Assembly (NCBI GenBank): GCA_951802195.1
Contig: OX637620.1
Span: 744,001-808,000, forward strand
Direction of reading: 5' to 3'
Length of the DNA: 64,000 bases
DNA from: Tausonia pullulans
Lineage: Eukaryota; Basidiomycota; Tremellomycetes; Cystofilobasidiales; Mrakiaceae
Positions 21,893 through 33,209 of this stretch are shown here, in pieces; position 1 is the first letter of the stretch, and each line of letters begins with the position of its first letter. The notes beneath the pieces were generated by a model that saw only the letters and a program-made list of their open reading frames with translations, was not told where the DNA came from and made no database searches. The position numbers and the translations under genes are program-made.

Positions 21893-23981
21893 TCAGCTGT
21901 GGCCATCGACCAGAAATATTGATATCGCGAAGGAGTTCACCTCCTGAAGATTGAGCGGCATCTCGTCTAAGGGTACAACAAGAGAAGGTTAATAATGAGC
22001 GATGTCGCGAAGGCAAGATCAACCAGGCAAACAAACCGATCTGCGTTGAGTAGAACTGCTCAATGTCGCGGAGGATGCGAACGTCATCGACCGAGACAAA
22101 CTGCAGAACGGGGCGAGAGGGAAGGAGTCAGTAAGTCGGGTCCCCATGACAAGACACAAGAGACCTCTTGACGCACGTTGATGGCGACTCCCTTGCGACC
22201 GAAACGTCCGGAACGACCGATCCTGTGGAGATAATTCTCGCGGTTGATCGGTAGGTCGTAGTTGATGACGAGCGAGACCTGCTGAACGTCGATTCCACGG
22301 GCCCAGACGTCGGTGGTGATGAGAACACGTCTGTTTTAGGGAGGGAAGTCGAGTGAGGTTGGCAAACGATTGAACACGAGTGTGAGACGCACGAGGATCC
22401 ACCGCGGAATTCGCTCATGATCGAGTCACGCTCCTTCTGGACCATCTGAGTGAAAAAACGGAAAGTCAGTTCAAAGTCTGACGACTAGATGAGCAAAACG
22501 AGCAAGGACTCACGTCCCCGTGCATTGAGGAGACAGTGAAGTTTGCCTCCCGCATCTTCTCGGTGAGCCAGTCAACTTTGCGCTTGGTGTTACAGAAAAT
22601 GACGGCCTGAGTGATCGTGAGGCTGGCAGTCAGGGAAGGGCAGGTGTATCAGTTCAAGAATCGAGAGAAAGAGAGAGAAGATTACGGCGCGCACGTGTCG
22701 TAGAGATCGCAGAGGGTGTCGAACTTCCAGTCCTCCTTCTCGACGGCTACGAAGAACTGCTTGATGCCTTCGAGTGTAAGCTCATCACGCTTGACGAGGA
22801 TTCGGATTGGGTCCGTCATGAACTTGGTCGTCATCTCGAGAACGTCGTAGGGGAGCGTCGCGGAGAGGACGACGACTTGGGTGGCAGGCGGGAGGTAGCG
22901 GTAGATGTCGTAAATCTGGTCTTTAAACCCTTGGTTGAGAAGCTCGTCGGCCTCATCAAGGACAAGCATCTGTAGAGGGGGAGGGCGCGATGGGTCAGTA
23001 GGAAGTTCCTCGTCCGACCATGCATGCGAAGGGATCGCCGACCTTGATGTTGCGCGTCCGAAGGTTCCGCCGCCTGATCATGTCGAAGACGCGTCCGGGC
23101 GTGCCCGAGACGACGTGCTGTCCATAGTCGAGCTTCTTGATGTCCTCGCCGATGGATGTGCCTCCAATGCAGGCGTGGCACTGGACATTCATGTAGTCGC
23201 CGAGGGCTAGGACGACCGACTGGATCTGGGTCGCCAACTCGCGCGTAGGCGAGAGGACAAGCGCCTGGGTGTCACGGATGGAGGTGTCGATCGACTGGAG
23301 GATCGAGATGGAGAATGTAGCGGTCTTTCCGGTTCCCGACTGGGCCTGAGCGATGACATCACGTCCCTTGGTGATAGGGAGGATGGCACGCTGCTGAATG
23401 GCCGAGGGCTTCTCGAAGTCTGGTAGGCGATGAGACACGTCGAGTTCAGGCGGCGTTCGGTCCTGGTGGGGAGAAGAGGAGAGCGACAACACGCACTGTA
23501 GGCGTAGATACCACGGAGAAGGTCCTCCTTGAGGTTGAGGGCGTCGACTAAGAGGAGCAAACACGAAGAAAGAAGAGGAATAACGCGATACAAGTGTGAA
23601 AGTCAGCCTCAAGTTGAGAACGCGTCGAGCCACGGGTGCTCGGTCTCGATAGACCCAGAGCAACTTCGCTGGTCCAGAGCTAACATTGGGAAGACCCGCG
23701 AGTCTCGTCTGGACATGCATAGAAGGAAAACAATCACTCACAAGTCGGGGCCTACACGGAGAAAGGCGGGCAAGCAGACCTCGAGGATGAGCTTCCCACC
23801 TCTCTCCTGAGGTAACTGGATCCGGTACCATCTACCACTATGGCGTTTCAATGATAAATACGTACGACTTTGACGGCCTCTGAGGACTCAAACACCTGTA
23901 AAGTACTCGTAATAAGCGGGTGGGACCGTCGCGTGGAGCGAGGGAGAAACAACGCACGAGCTTCTCGTCGTTGCTATTCAT
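21893..23981 (-). CDS. DEAD-box RNA helicase eIF4A-III (Fal1)
   Basis: ATP-dependent RNA helicase, core of the exon junction complex in most eukaryotes and an 18S rRNA factor in yeast (Fal1). Exon 1 (23958-23981) is MNSNDEKL, exon 2 (23866-23895) [10 protein letters not shown], and a 10-base exon (23742-23751) gives APT. The next starts [17 protein letters not shown]. Motifs in order: Q motif [22 protein letters not shown] (Walker A), PTRELA, TPGR, DEAD in [18 protein letters not shown], then [58 protein letters not shown] and [18 protein letters not shown]. These segments match eIF4A3 rather than eIF4A1. The end is unsettled: read straight through, NLQE runs to a stop at 21893; with a 44-base intron it would end [10 protein letters not shown] at 21864. 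Confidence 0.93.
23742..23751 (-). other. 10-base microexon of the eIF4A-III gene
   Basis: On the minus strand, gccccgactt is preceded by ccgtgtag and followed by gtgagt. It joins KV to FDALN, giving [20 protein letters not shown], which matches [20 protein letters not shown] in human eIF4A3. Without it the frame is lost, so it must be used. Confidence 0.8.
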
Positions 23982-24228
23982 CGTCTGCGGGACGGCAGAG
24001 AGGGAGGACCCATCAATCTCTCTGAACTGCTTTTGAGTGAGCTAACGATGTAGTCTCACCGAAGGGAGAGGGATAGGTGGGAGGATGGGAAGAAGTGGTT
24101 GGGCGGGTGGTCGTCTTCGGGATGGAGCCGGGGGGAAAAGGAGACTGGAGAAAGGGCCTCGCGCGCTATTGCTCCCTCGACGTCTCGACCTTGACGACCA
24201 CCTACTCTCCCCACCAGTACTCAACGTT
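23982..24228. promoter_or_regulatory. Shared divergent promoter of eIF4A-III and mitochondrial thioredoxin
   Basis: 247 bases between the two start codons; no distinct box was recognised. Confidence 0.45.
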
Positions 24229-24964
24229 ATGCTCGCTGCTCGCTCCTTCACCCTCTCCATGTCCCGCCGGGCATTTTCAACCAGCGCCCGCAGGCTCGAC
24301 CTCTTCGAGAAGGTTTCGGCCGAGACTTTCGCAAAGGAGGTCGCCAACGCCGAGAAGGGCAAGCTCACCCTTGTCGACTTCTACGCCGAGTGAGTCATCC
24401 TTGAGATCTCTACGTCCCTCAGACCTACGTAGCTGAGTACGTTCATCGGTTTTCCAAACCCAGCTGGTGCGGACCCTGCAAGAGTGCATCCAGCGAGACG
24501 GAGTGGACTGAGGCTCGTCGATAGGTCGCTGACCCATCAATCTCGCGCTCTTCTTTCAGTGCTTAAGCCGGTGCTCAAGAAGTGAGACTATTTCATCCTC
24601 GGAGGATGGACGGAATGCTGACTTGTATCTTAACAGGGTTGAGGCCTCGCCGAACTTTGACATCGACCTCGTCACTGGTATGTCTCCACGGGCAAATCGT
24701 CGAATGTCGGAGCGCGCCGAAGACTGACTTCCCTCTCGGATCAGTCGACATCGAAGAGCAGGAGGCTCTCGCCGCTCAGTACAAGATCCGCAACCTCCCT
24801 ACTGTCATCGCCTTCCGCAACGGGGAGGAGGTCGACAAGTTTAGTGAGTGGCGGGCGAACTTGTCTTTCATCCTCGACCCTCGCTGACGTCGTCTCCTTC
24901 AGTGGGAGCGCCTCCCCCGAAGGCTGTCCAGGAGTTTGTTCAGAAGAACCTCGCCTTGCAATAG
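24229..24964 (+). CDS. Mitochondrial thioredoxin (Trx3-like)
   Basis: Small disulphide reductase. The start at 24229 gives MLAARSFTLSMSRRAFSTSA, then RRLDLFEKVS: a basic, Ser/Ala-rich leader of the mitochondrial import type. The fold follows with [23 protein letters not shown], carrying the redox motif WCGPC. Next come NFDIDLVTVDIEEQEALAAQ and YKIRNLPTVIAFRNGEEVDKF with the cis-proline after LPT. The end is VGAPPPKAVQEFVQKNLALQ. Five short introns break the gene, and one exon (MLKPVLKK) is only 22 bases long. The stop is 45 bases from the stop of the converging BNR-repeat gene. Confidence 0.93.
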
Positions 24965-25009
24965 ATTAAAGCATGTTTTCCGGAGACCAGCGTCTCAATG
25001 CAGGCTACT

Positions 25010-27179
25010 CTAGCAGAGCCGGAAGTCCATCACCTTGATGACTGGGCCCTCTGCTTCCGTTGCCCCCGCAAATTTGGCAAAGAACAGGCTTAAGACCCCA
25101 TCTCCCTCGTTTAGGCGCGACCGCTAACTAGTGACCGCGTCAGCAGAGCTCTCTGCCTCTTCCTACACCACGGCCAACTCACGTCGTAGAGGACTTCGTT
25201 CTCGCCAGCGCCCGCCAACCGGAACACCTCCTCCCATGGCGCATCCGCCCTAGTGCGAGCCATGACGACGAGCTCCTGAAGCAAGGGTAGGAGGATATAA
25301 ATTTGTTTGGAGCGTGGGTCTTCGAAGATTTTGCCTCGTGCGGACCGGTCCGAGGGCGGAAGGATGTCCAGTGGGTCGCGCGACCAGGAGGTGGAGGCTC
25401 GATCAAGGGCATAGTGGATCCTGAGGAATACCAGGGTCAGCGAAAGCCTGATGAGAAGGACTCGAGTTTGCGTGGCTTCTCACCATCTCTCGACCCCCAA
25501 GATCAACTCGCGGTTGAGGATATGTGTTCCACCCTTGGCGTCGACGCATTGGGCTTCTTGATTCAGAATGCCTGGTGGAAGCGATGTTGAACGTCAGCTT
25601 GTTTGCGAGTCCTGCCTCCAAAACAAACGAGCATGGACAAACCAGACCGTTTGGGAATCCTGAAAGCATTGATTCCCTCTGTGCTTGGCAGGATCGGACG
25701 CTCGCCACTCCGACCAAGCTCTCGCCCCTGGGCGTTAAGCCAGACCTGCCCAGGGAGGCCATCCGTGTCCACGGGCGACCGAGCGAAGCAGAGGTCGTGG
25801 TTCTTTCATTCAAGTTCCCCAAGAGAGGATCAGTAGCGTCGAGAATGGAGACGGGCTCATCGTCTCGTTAAACGCTCACGTTCTCCGGCCCATTCGGCCC
25901 AGCCTGCTGCCGACTCTGTTCGAGGGTGACGGGGACATAATCGCGCCACGTCCAGCTCACATGAAGCGCGCCCTCACCGTCGAAGTCGATGCCGTTGACG
26001 TATGTAGTGCGGGCGCAACGTCGTGAGTCGGGGAGGGCCAATCTGCACTCAAAGGGAAAGAGAGGGGATCCACGCATTGTTCTGCACGCCTTGTAAGAAG
26101 ACGCCACGCGCCTCCCAGTGTGGAGTCGGGGTCGGAACATAGATGAAAATGAGGTCTTTGCCAAGGCCCGAGATGCCTACCCGATAGGAGAGGAGGAGAG
26201 CGTTGCCCTTCGGGAGGCTGAGGAAGCGTGGATACGTCACATCCTGGTTGAAGAAGAAGGGGGACAGGTCAGGAACTACGCTCTGAAGCTACTCGTCTAG
26301 GGAGAATGAAAGAAGCACATCAAAGTAGGTCTTGGCCTCGAGATGCTCGAGCCGTGGAAGCGCATGCAGGACGGGAGAGAAGCTCTCGACGGACCAAGTG
26401 GCCTTGGACGGCGCTCTGGTCAAATCGACGAGCGAGTGGCGGTAGTTGATCGGCGTATCGTGATTGTCGAACGAGAGGTGGATTGTCCCGTCAGAGGGGG
26501 AGATGCCAAGGGAGATCACCTACATGTGTGGGCAAAGAACAGGCCAGTGGCGGATAGGTCATATGGCGGATCAGTCAGGGACCCGCACGTAATTTCAGAC
26601 TTATAGGGAAGCTGCGCGCAAGTGATGCTCACGTTGTGACCATCGTCCTGCAGTACGCACCGGGGCAATGGATCAGACATTCTACCGAGCTTTCTTTCCG
26701 CAAGCTGATATATCTTACCTCCGTCTGGTCGTAGTCGTTGAACTCGAGAACGTCCCAACTCCTCAAATCCGTCGACAACTCTCGCCTGGCTAGGAAGACA
26801 TGCCTCCTACCAGGCTGATTGTCTCTGTAGAAGGCAGCATATTGCCAACCTGCAAGCAGGAAAAGGCGACCGCAGAGAGAGACACACACGCTCGCAATTA
26901 GCGGAGATGCCCGACGAGGAGAAAGCTGTCGGTTGCAGCGCGCCTCTCCATCAAGTTTTACCCACCGTGACTGCAAGCGAGGGCGTCCTGTTGGAAACTG
27001 CCACCATTGAGGTTGTTGATCGCCTTAGGCGTATAACCTAGGGTGGTCTCGAGGAGGAGATGCATGATGAGGAGGACAATATAGGAGGAAGGAATGGGTT
27101 CGTTGATCTGGAGAGATCTCACGAAATAGATGTCAGTCCAAGATGCTTTGGGCAATGACTTCGCACACTCTTGCTCCAT
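25010..27179 (-). CDS. BNR-repeat family protein, probably a secreted or anchored carbohydrate-related beta-propeller
   Basis: The ATG at 27179 leads to a hydrophobic segment (SSYIVLLIMHLLLETTLGYT) that may be a signal or anchor. The body matches the BNR_4 pattern: GWQYAAFYRDNQPGRRHVFL and ARRELSTDLRSWDVLEFNDY, then DGHNVISLGISPSDGTIHLS and FDNHDTPINYRHS. Next come TYPRFLSLPKGNALLLSYRV, GISGLGKDLIFIYV, YVNGIDFDGEGALHVSWTWR, NHDLCFARSPVDTDGLPGQV, GILNQEAQCVDAKGGTHILN, ARGKIFEDPRSKQIYILLP and ADAPWEEVFRLAGAGENEVL. The last exon ends GPVIKVMDFRLC. The repeated S-x-D-G-x-x-W-like and GTHILNR elements fit this family, whose members are often found near polysaccharide-degrading enzymes. Substrate unknown. 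At least six introns. Exon joins near the start are less certain than the core. Confidence 0.75.
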
Positions 27180-27508
27180 CGAGGCTGATGACCTTCGCTT
27201 CCCGCCTCAATTGTTTGTGTGCCTCATTGACTTATGCCTATTTCTGCAATGGCGTCTCCCGGGCCGCTTCTTCTTGATGTGACCACCTGATGAAGTGAGC
27301 AATCTCGGTCTCGGTCGCTCTTTTCCCCGACGTCATGCACCCTCGTGACAGTATCTTCTCGTCTTCCCTCTTGATGAGGTGACCCCAGGCACAACGCTAT
27401 CTTCAAAGGGCTCAAGAAGAGCGAGGCGTTTTACATATCCTTCCTGTTTCTCTGAAAACCCTCTCTCGGCCTCCCTCCTACCGCCATCATCAGCCAGTTG
27501 CCGGAACC
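27180..27508. promoter_or_regulatory. Divergent promoter of the BNR-repeat gene and the sugar transporter
   Basis: 329 bases between start codons. A carbohydrate-related protein and a sugar transporter share this region, so co-regulation by carbon source is possible. No binding site was recognised. Confidence 0.4.
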
Positions 27509-30500
27509 ATGACCACTCCTCACGACCCTCAGCGCGACTCCTTTGACGGCGACCTCAAGAAGCCTGAGTTTGAACACATCGAAGAGTTCGACCACCAGGT
27601 CGGTCCGATTATAAGCGAGTATCACCGTCGCCACCTAAACAAAGCCTTCTTTCTGCCTCCAGATTGAGAGAGCTACTGTTCTCAAGTCGAAGCTTGATGA
27701 ACTGAGCATCTGGGAATCCCTCAAAGTCTTCAAAAAGGCCAGCCTCTACTGTGCCCTCGCGGCGTTCAGCGGTTAGTCGGATGGACGCTGTCGTTGGAGT
27801 GGTCGATTGTCTCTGGCCCGCGACTGATACAGATCGCCTGTTCCCTTCCTTTCTTCTTCAGCCATGCCGGACGGCTATCAGGTGAGAAAATATTCCTTGC
27901 AAGATTCTCAAGTCAAATCTGAACTCAAATCTCTTCCTCCAGATCAACCTGGCTGGTGAGCCAAGCGGCGACACAACACTGCGCGTCATTTCCCGAACTT
28001 ATGCCACGTTCTCATCCGCAAAGGTTCCATCATTGTCCAGCCTGGCTTCATTGGCCAATTTGGAACCATCATGGACAAGACCGGAAAGCTCGTCATCAAC
28101 CCTCAGTATATATCCGCCTGGGGAGGTTCGTCTGGCACCTAATTCTGTCGGTGCAGATTCCTGCTCTTTTGACATGTTCGTTTATTCTCGCCCTAGGCTG
28201 TCAGTCCGCTGGCCAGGTCATCGGTATGCTCTCCATTAACTTTCTCTCCGACGCCTTCGGCCGGAAGAAGGCGATCTACACGCTGTGGTTCATCCTTGTC
28301 ACGTCCATCATCGCCGAGTCTCTCGCCTCGCACTGGTGGAGTTGGCTCATCGCCAAGGCAAGTTCCCCTCATCCAATCTACCGTTTACTTGTCTCTGACA
28401 GTATCACGCCTTTTAAAGATATTGGCTGGCGCTGGCGTTGGAATGCTGCAGGCGACGATCCCGGTGTTCATTAGCGAGCTGTCTCCCACTCAGCTCCGAG
28501 GAGCCCTCATCAATAGTTACTCACTCTGGTTCTGCTTCGGTCAGTGAGTCATTATTCTTCCTCTTCTCGGTGATAAAAGGAGCAATCGGTAAAATCTGAC
28601 GTGGAGCACGCGCGATCAGATTCCTCGGTCCTCTCGTGCTTCGTGAACTCAATGCTACGAACTCGCTCAATTTTCGCACTCCGATATACACACAATGGGC
28701 TATGATTGGAGTACGTCGCTGCCAATATCTGTTAGAAATCCCGTGGTTGAAAGCTGGCCCCTGGCTCAGATCATGGCGATCATCTACGTCTTCCTGCCCG
28801 AGAGCCCTTGTAAGTCGCTGTCGGTGACAACACTTCAGGACCCAGTCACCGCTTGAATGACCCTTTCATCAACGTACAAAGGGTGGCTTGTCTCCAAGGG
28901 GCACGTTAAAGAGGCTAAGAGCGTGCTACAACGGCTGAACGGTGGTATCGAGGGCTACAATGTCGAGCGTGAGACCAACATCATGTGCGAGGTCCGTCTA
29001 GCTTCAGTCGCTTCTCTGAACGAATGGAGAAGCCTTTCTTACTTAGCCTGCCTCATGCGAGCACAGCTAATCTACAAGGAGCGACGGGAGGCTGTCGCCA
29101 ACAAGGAGGGCTCCTTTATCTCCATCTTCAAGGGCACCAATGGTGTGAGTTCGCTTCTCCAAGAAACCTCGGGCTATCGATCCTAAACCTTGTCTCGCTG
29201 GCCTGCAAACAGTTCCGCACATTGATTGCCTGCTGGCCCAAATGCATGCAGCAGCTCACTGGACTCACCCTGGGTGGGCTTGATCTCATCCTCTCACGAC
29301 ATGGGATCATTCAGCTGACCCCCCACGCCCTCCTCAGTGAACTCGTACAGCTCCTACTTCTTCAATCTCGCCGGCTTCACGTAATTATGTGGTCCAAAAG
29401 CCTGCCATAATGTGGCCTAATAGATTGATTTTGTCTTCTACAAATTAGCGCCTCCATGTCTTTCACGATCGTGCGTCAGACCTTCGTCTCAGACGACACG
29501 TTCCCTGTATCTGACTCTGATACTTTCCATTTAGACCATCATTCTCGCCTGCGTCCAGATCGTGACTATCCTGGTCACAGCACTTTTGACGGACAAGGTC
29601 GGACGAAGGGGGTTTACCGTCTATGGCTTCATTCTTGCAGCCCTTGCAGTCCTTGCGATCGGTAAGTCTCCGAGGTTCTGACACGCGAAGAGTAGATTTG
29701 ATGACGCCGTCTTTCAGGCATTATCGGCTGCTTCAACTTCAAGCGTCCTCAGCTCGGTAGTCTGCTTGTGAGTAGTAGGCCTCGGTTTCTTTCCCCTCCC
29801 TGTTGACTGATGCAGCGTATTGTCCTAGATTTTCTTCGCCTGCCTTGTATGTATAAAACTAGTCACTCTACCCCAGCGTCATCTCCCTTGACTCAAAGAG
29901 TTCTTATCTCCATCGGCAGAATATTTGCACAAACACGTGAGTCTTTCCTGGAAGATACCGGCTCTCTTTGCAATTACTGACTGATCTGACGTGTTGTCCT
30001 TTGTTGCAGCGGAGCTGGTGCCATCGGCTATGTGAGCTCTTCTCCACCTTTGTTGCACAATACCTTTTTGACTCCTTGTACTCGCCCACAGGCCTATCTC
30101 GCTGAAGTTCCATCCCAGCGCTGGAGGGCTCGTACCGCTGGTTTCGGCGCCGCTATCGCCGCCAGTCTCGGGATCATCTTCTCGACCACCGTACCTCTCA
30201 TGCTCAGGAAGGGGGACGGCACCGATAATATTGGCGTGAAGACTGGGCTCATTTTTGCCGGCATCAGCATTCCCTCTTGCGTATATCCCGCCCTTACCTC
30301 GTCTGCTGAGTCGTTCAGACCTGACCAGCTCCGTCGCCGTCTCGATGTAGATTGTCGCCTGGTTCATCATGCCGGAGACTGCTCGTCGCACTTCGGCCGA
30401 GCTTGGTGTGTTCTCGTGGTAGCCGCCACACACACTCATTTCCCTGACTGTCGCGCGCTTGTTCCGGCACTTTTCTACAGACGAGATGTTTGAAAATAAG

Positions 30501-30620
30501 GTCAACCCGCTCAAATTCAAGGGCTACCTTACGCAGGTGCAGTTGAATGCCAACGAATCTCACGGTACCGCCAGTCAGCGGCCCGGAGCGGCGATGGCAA
30601 CGAAGGGGGCGGCTCCTTGA
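27509..30620 (+). CDS. MFS sugar transporter (maltose/alpha-glucoside permease type)
   Basis: Twelve-helix proton-coupled sugar transporter of the plasma membrane. Start MTTPHDPQRDSFDGDLKKPE, then a cytosolic N-tail (IERATVLKSKLDELSIWESL). Family marks in order: MPDGYQINLAG, QSAGQVIGMLSINFLSDAFG with the GRKK loop, WSWLIAKILAGAGVGMLQAT, PVFISELSPTQLRGALINSY. The central motif PESPWWLVSKGHVKEAKSVL is the PESPxWL signature of the alpha-glucoside group. After the long loop come WPKCMQQLTGLT, ILVTALLTDKVGRRGFTVYG, then AEVPSQRWRARTAGFGAAIA and IAWFIMPETARRTSAELGV. The tail is NPLKFKGYLTQVQLNANESH ... MATKGAAP. More than a dozen introns; several junctions in helices 7-10 are inferred only from frame. 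Confidence 0.88.
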
Positions 30621-31086
30621 TCCCTTTTTTTTCTTTTTCTTTCTTTCTGTTTTTCTCCCTTTGGTTGACTTGTGGGCCCATCTGGAGGCAACTTTTCGTG
30701 TTCTAGTGGAGATAAAGCCTTCGTTTCGTGACTGGTGAGCACTGAGTGCGTACTCGCTTTGCAGCTATGATCCGTTAGTATGTGCGGATCCCTAGACTGC
30801 GTTTTGACGTTTACGGAAATTCAGCACCCACGGCTTCGAATTCGAATGTATGCCTTTATTTACATCGATTGAGAAACTAATTTATTACTTCTTATTAACA
30901 ATACCCGAGTGAAGATGTACATGTATGTGCGAGAGCGAGCGCGAAGATCTGGATGAACTGACGTGTATCTAGCAGCAGCAGCTACTTAAATGGTTGCACT
31001 CCGGACATACGAAACCCCATCAGCAAGCAAAGCTTCTCCGACAAAAGATGGACATTTTTACTCGTGGGCGGCCGCGCTAGTATCAT

Positions 31087-31127
31087 TTGAATGAGCGGCA
31101 CGCGCGCGGCTGACTGCGCTCATTCAA
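31087..31127. repeat. Perfect 11-base inverted repeat with 19-base loop
   Basis: The arm ttgaatgagcg (31087-31097) is exactly complementary to cgctcattcaa (31117-31127). The loop is GC-rich. It could fold as a hairpin in either strand. Confidence 0.7.
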
Positions 31128-31944
31128 CTGTTGGGCTCCAGCCTTCGCGATACTCACTCGCTAGCCTTCAAAACACAAAAAGCTAATCATAGTTTGCAAA
31201 AAGACGAATGGGTGACGCGGGCCTTCACGGTAGCCGTCGATGGAGACATCTGAGGCAAAGATCGAGAACAGCAGTGCCCAGTAACGGGGAGTCGACGGGT
31301 GAGTCATGATGCACGATCGAATTTGCGCACCAGCTCAGCTTGAGAGCCAAACACGACAAACAGAGAACCACCGATGGTGTGCTTATCGCTTCCGTGCTTC
31401 CGCTCCGTTCAGCTCAGAGGTTAGCTCGGTCGTTCTCGCAATCATTCGCGAATTCAAGAAGAAGCGACCAGAGGAAGAGAGACAGAGTCAAGATTTTTTT
31501 TTTCTTTTTTCGTCTACGACTCTCTCCATCTGTCATATTGACACGACTTTCCCCCCTTTTTTTTTTGACCATAACTCATGTATCATAATGTGCCAGAGTA
31601 GATTCAGGCGAAGAGAGAGGAGAGAGGAGAAGAGAAGGCAAGAATCCCAACAGTCTTTAAACTATCTAGAGCGCGCTCAAGGTTGCTCCTCTTCTTCAGC
31701 ATAGACTGTCAGTAGCAATATGTCAGCCTCTGTCTAATCCCTCCTAGTGCAGTCATCGCCGATCTGTCCAGGTTCTGCTCCGAGGACCGCGCACTTGCAG
31801 CGCCTGCCGCACCTTCTTTTCTTTCTCTCTCAAAACGTACGTCACTGATCAGCGAGGCTCTCGACGGATGATTTGAGTGAGTTATTGGTCTTCCCCTTCG
31901 TCTTTTCTTCTCCCTATAAAGCGACAAATGTCCCCGTTGTTTGT

Positions 31945-31969
31945 CCCCCCCCCCCCCCCCCCCCCCCCC
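31945..31969 (+). repeat. Run of 25 C
   Basis: Homopolymer tract on the plus strand in the long spacer upstream of the Ecl1-like gene; its exact length may be a sequencing estimate. Confidence 0.8.
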
Positions 31970-32311
31970 GTATTTTTTTTTCTTTTTTCTTTCCTTCCAA
32001 GCAGCTAGTTTCTCCGGTTCAGAGATCTTCTGAGGCCCTCGTGTGCTACTCTTATTGTTCCAAGACCGGAGTTGGCGAGCGCGCGCAGAAGAACCGTAGC
32101 GGTGACGCGGCCGCCTTCTTTTCGTTTCTAATATGAGCCAGTCATTCGTGGCACTGTACTGTCTGTCCTTCAAGGAGTCGATTGATAGGTTGAATAGATA
32201 CTGGGACGAGCGAGGTCAACAAGAAGTTGTTCCGGCGATCGACGATGAGAAGTGTCATCAAATCACTGACTAACTTCGGGCACGGGCGCCATCCAGAGAT
32301 GGGTCCAGAAG

Positions 32312-32511
32312 NNNNNNNNNNNNNNNNNNNNNNNNNNNNNNNNNNNNNNNNNNNNNNNNNNNNNNNNNNNNNNNNNNNNNNNNNNNNNNNNNNNNNNNNN
32401 NNNNNNNNNNNNNNNNNNNNNNNNNNNNNNNNNNNNNNNNNNNNNNNNNNNNNNNNNNNNNNNNNNNNNNNNNNNNNNNNNNNNNNNNNNNNNNNNNNNN
32501 NNNNNNNNNNN
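32312..32511. other. Assembly gap (200 N)
   Basis: Exactly 200 unknown bases; true size not known. Nothing can be called here. Confidence 0.98.
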
Positions 32512-33209
32512 GAAATGGCACGCACATGATGTGCTCCCGACTGTCGCTGCGTCAGACAGACTACGGGAGAACAAGCAAGATCGACTACAACGTGCGACTC
32601 TGAAACTGTAGCTCTACCCGGGCCTTGCCGTTGCGTCACTGCTCGTCCGCTGCTGGGGTTCTCTACCCCCGTCCCTCCCCCCCCCTCCCACTCTTCGTAC
32701 CTCTCAGGCGGGAGGGGAGAGCGAGAGCGAGAGTAATCGAAGTAATATAGTGAGGAAGGGGGACCGACTGACGGTGTACATAAAAGAAGCAGCCGCGGAC
32801 TCGCGGCCCTGGCTCTCTTGCAGTAGCCCTCAATCGGTCTTTGCTTTACCCCGTATTCTGCTCCGCCCTTTGATAAGAGAGTAACGATGAGAGGAGAACA
32901 AGTGCGGGGGACCAGAGAGTCTGAGAAGGACAAAAAAACCCAGAGACGAACGGTCGAGCGTGCTGTCTGCCTGGGAACGGCTTCCACTCAAACCTGCCAC
33001 CCGCCTTTGCACCGCCCACGCACGCCCTCACCGCTCGCCTCGCGCGCGCGACAAAGTCCAAGCCTTTCGCGAGAGCCTAGCTGCTCAAGCCCCCCACCCC
33101 CCAACCCCAACAACCTTTGCCCTTCGCTTTCTTTCCCGGCGTCGTCCAACCCTCGCGCTCCGCTCGCCTTCGAGTGCCTCCCCTCCCCTCCCCAGACCCA
33201 CTGTTCACC
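32512..33209 (+). other. Upstream region and leader of the Ecl1-like gene
   Basis: No gene is supported. The last 250 bases are pyrimidine-rich, like other leaders in this window. Confidence 0.4.

Larger units (their letters stand above)
30621..32311. other. Spacer left of the assembly gap
   Basis: No gene could be supported. It holds an AT-rich block (about 30790-30920), a perfect 11-base inverted repeat (31087-31127), T-rich tracts (31495-31567) and a run of 25 C (31945-31969) followed by T-rich sequence. Confidence 0.4.
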
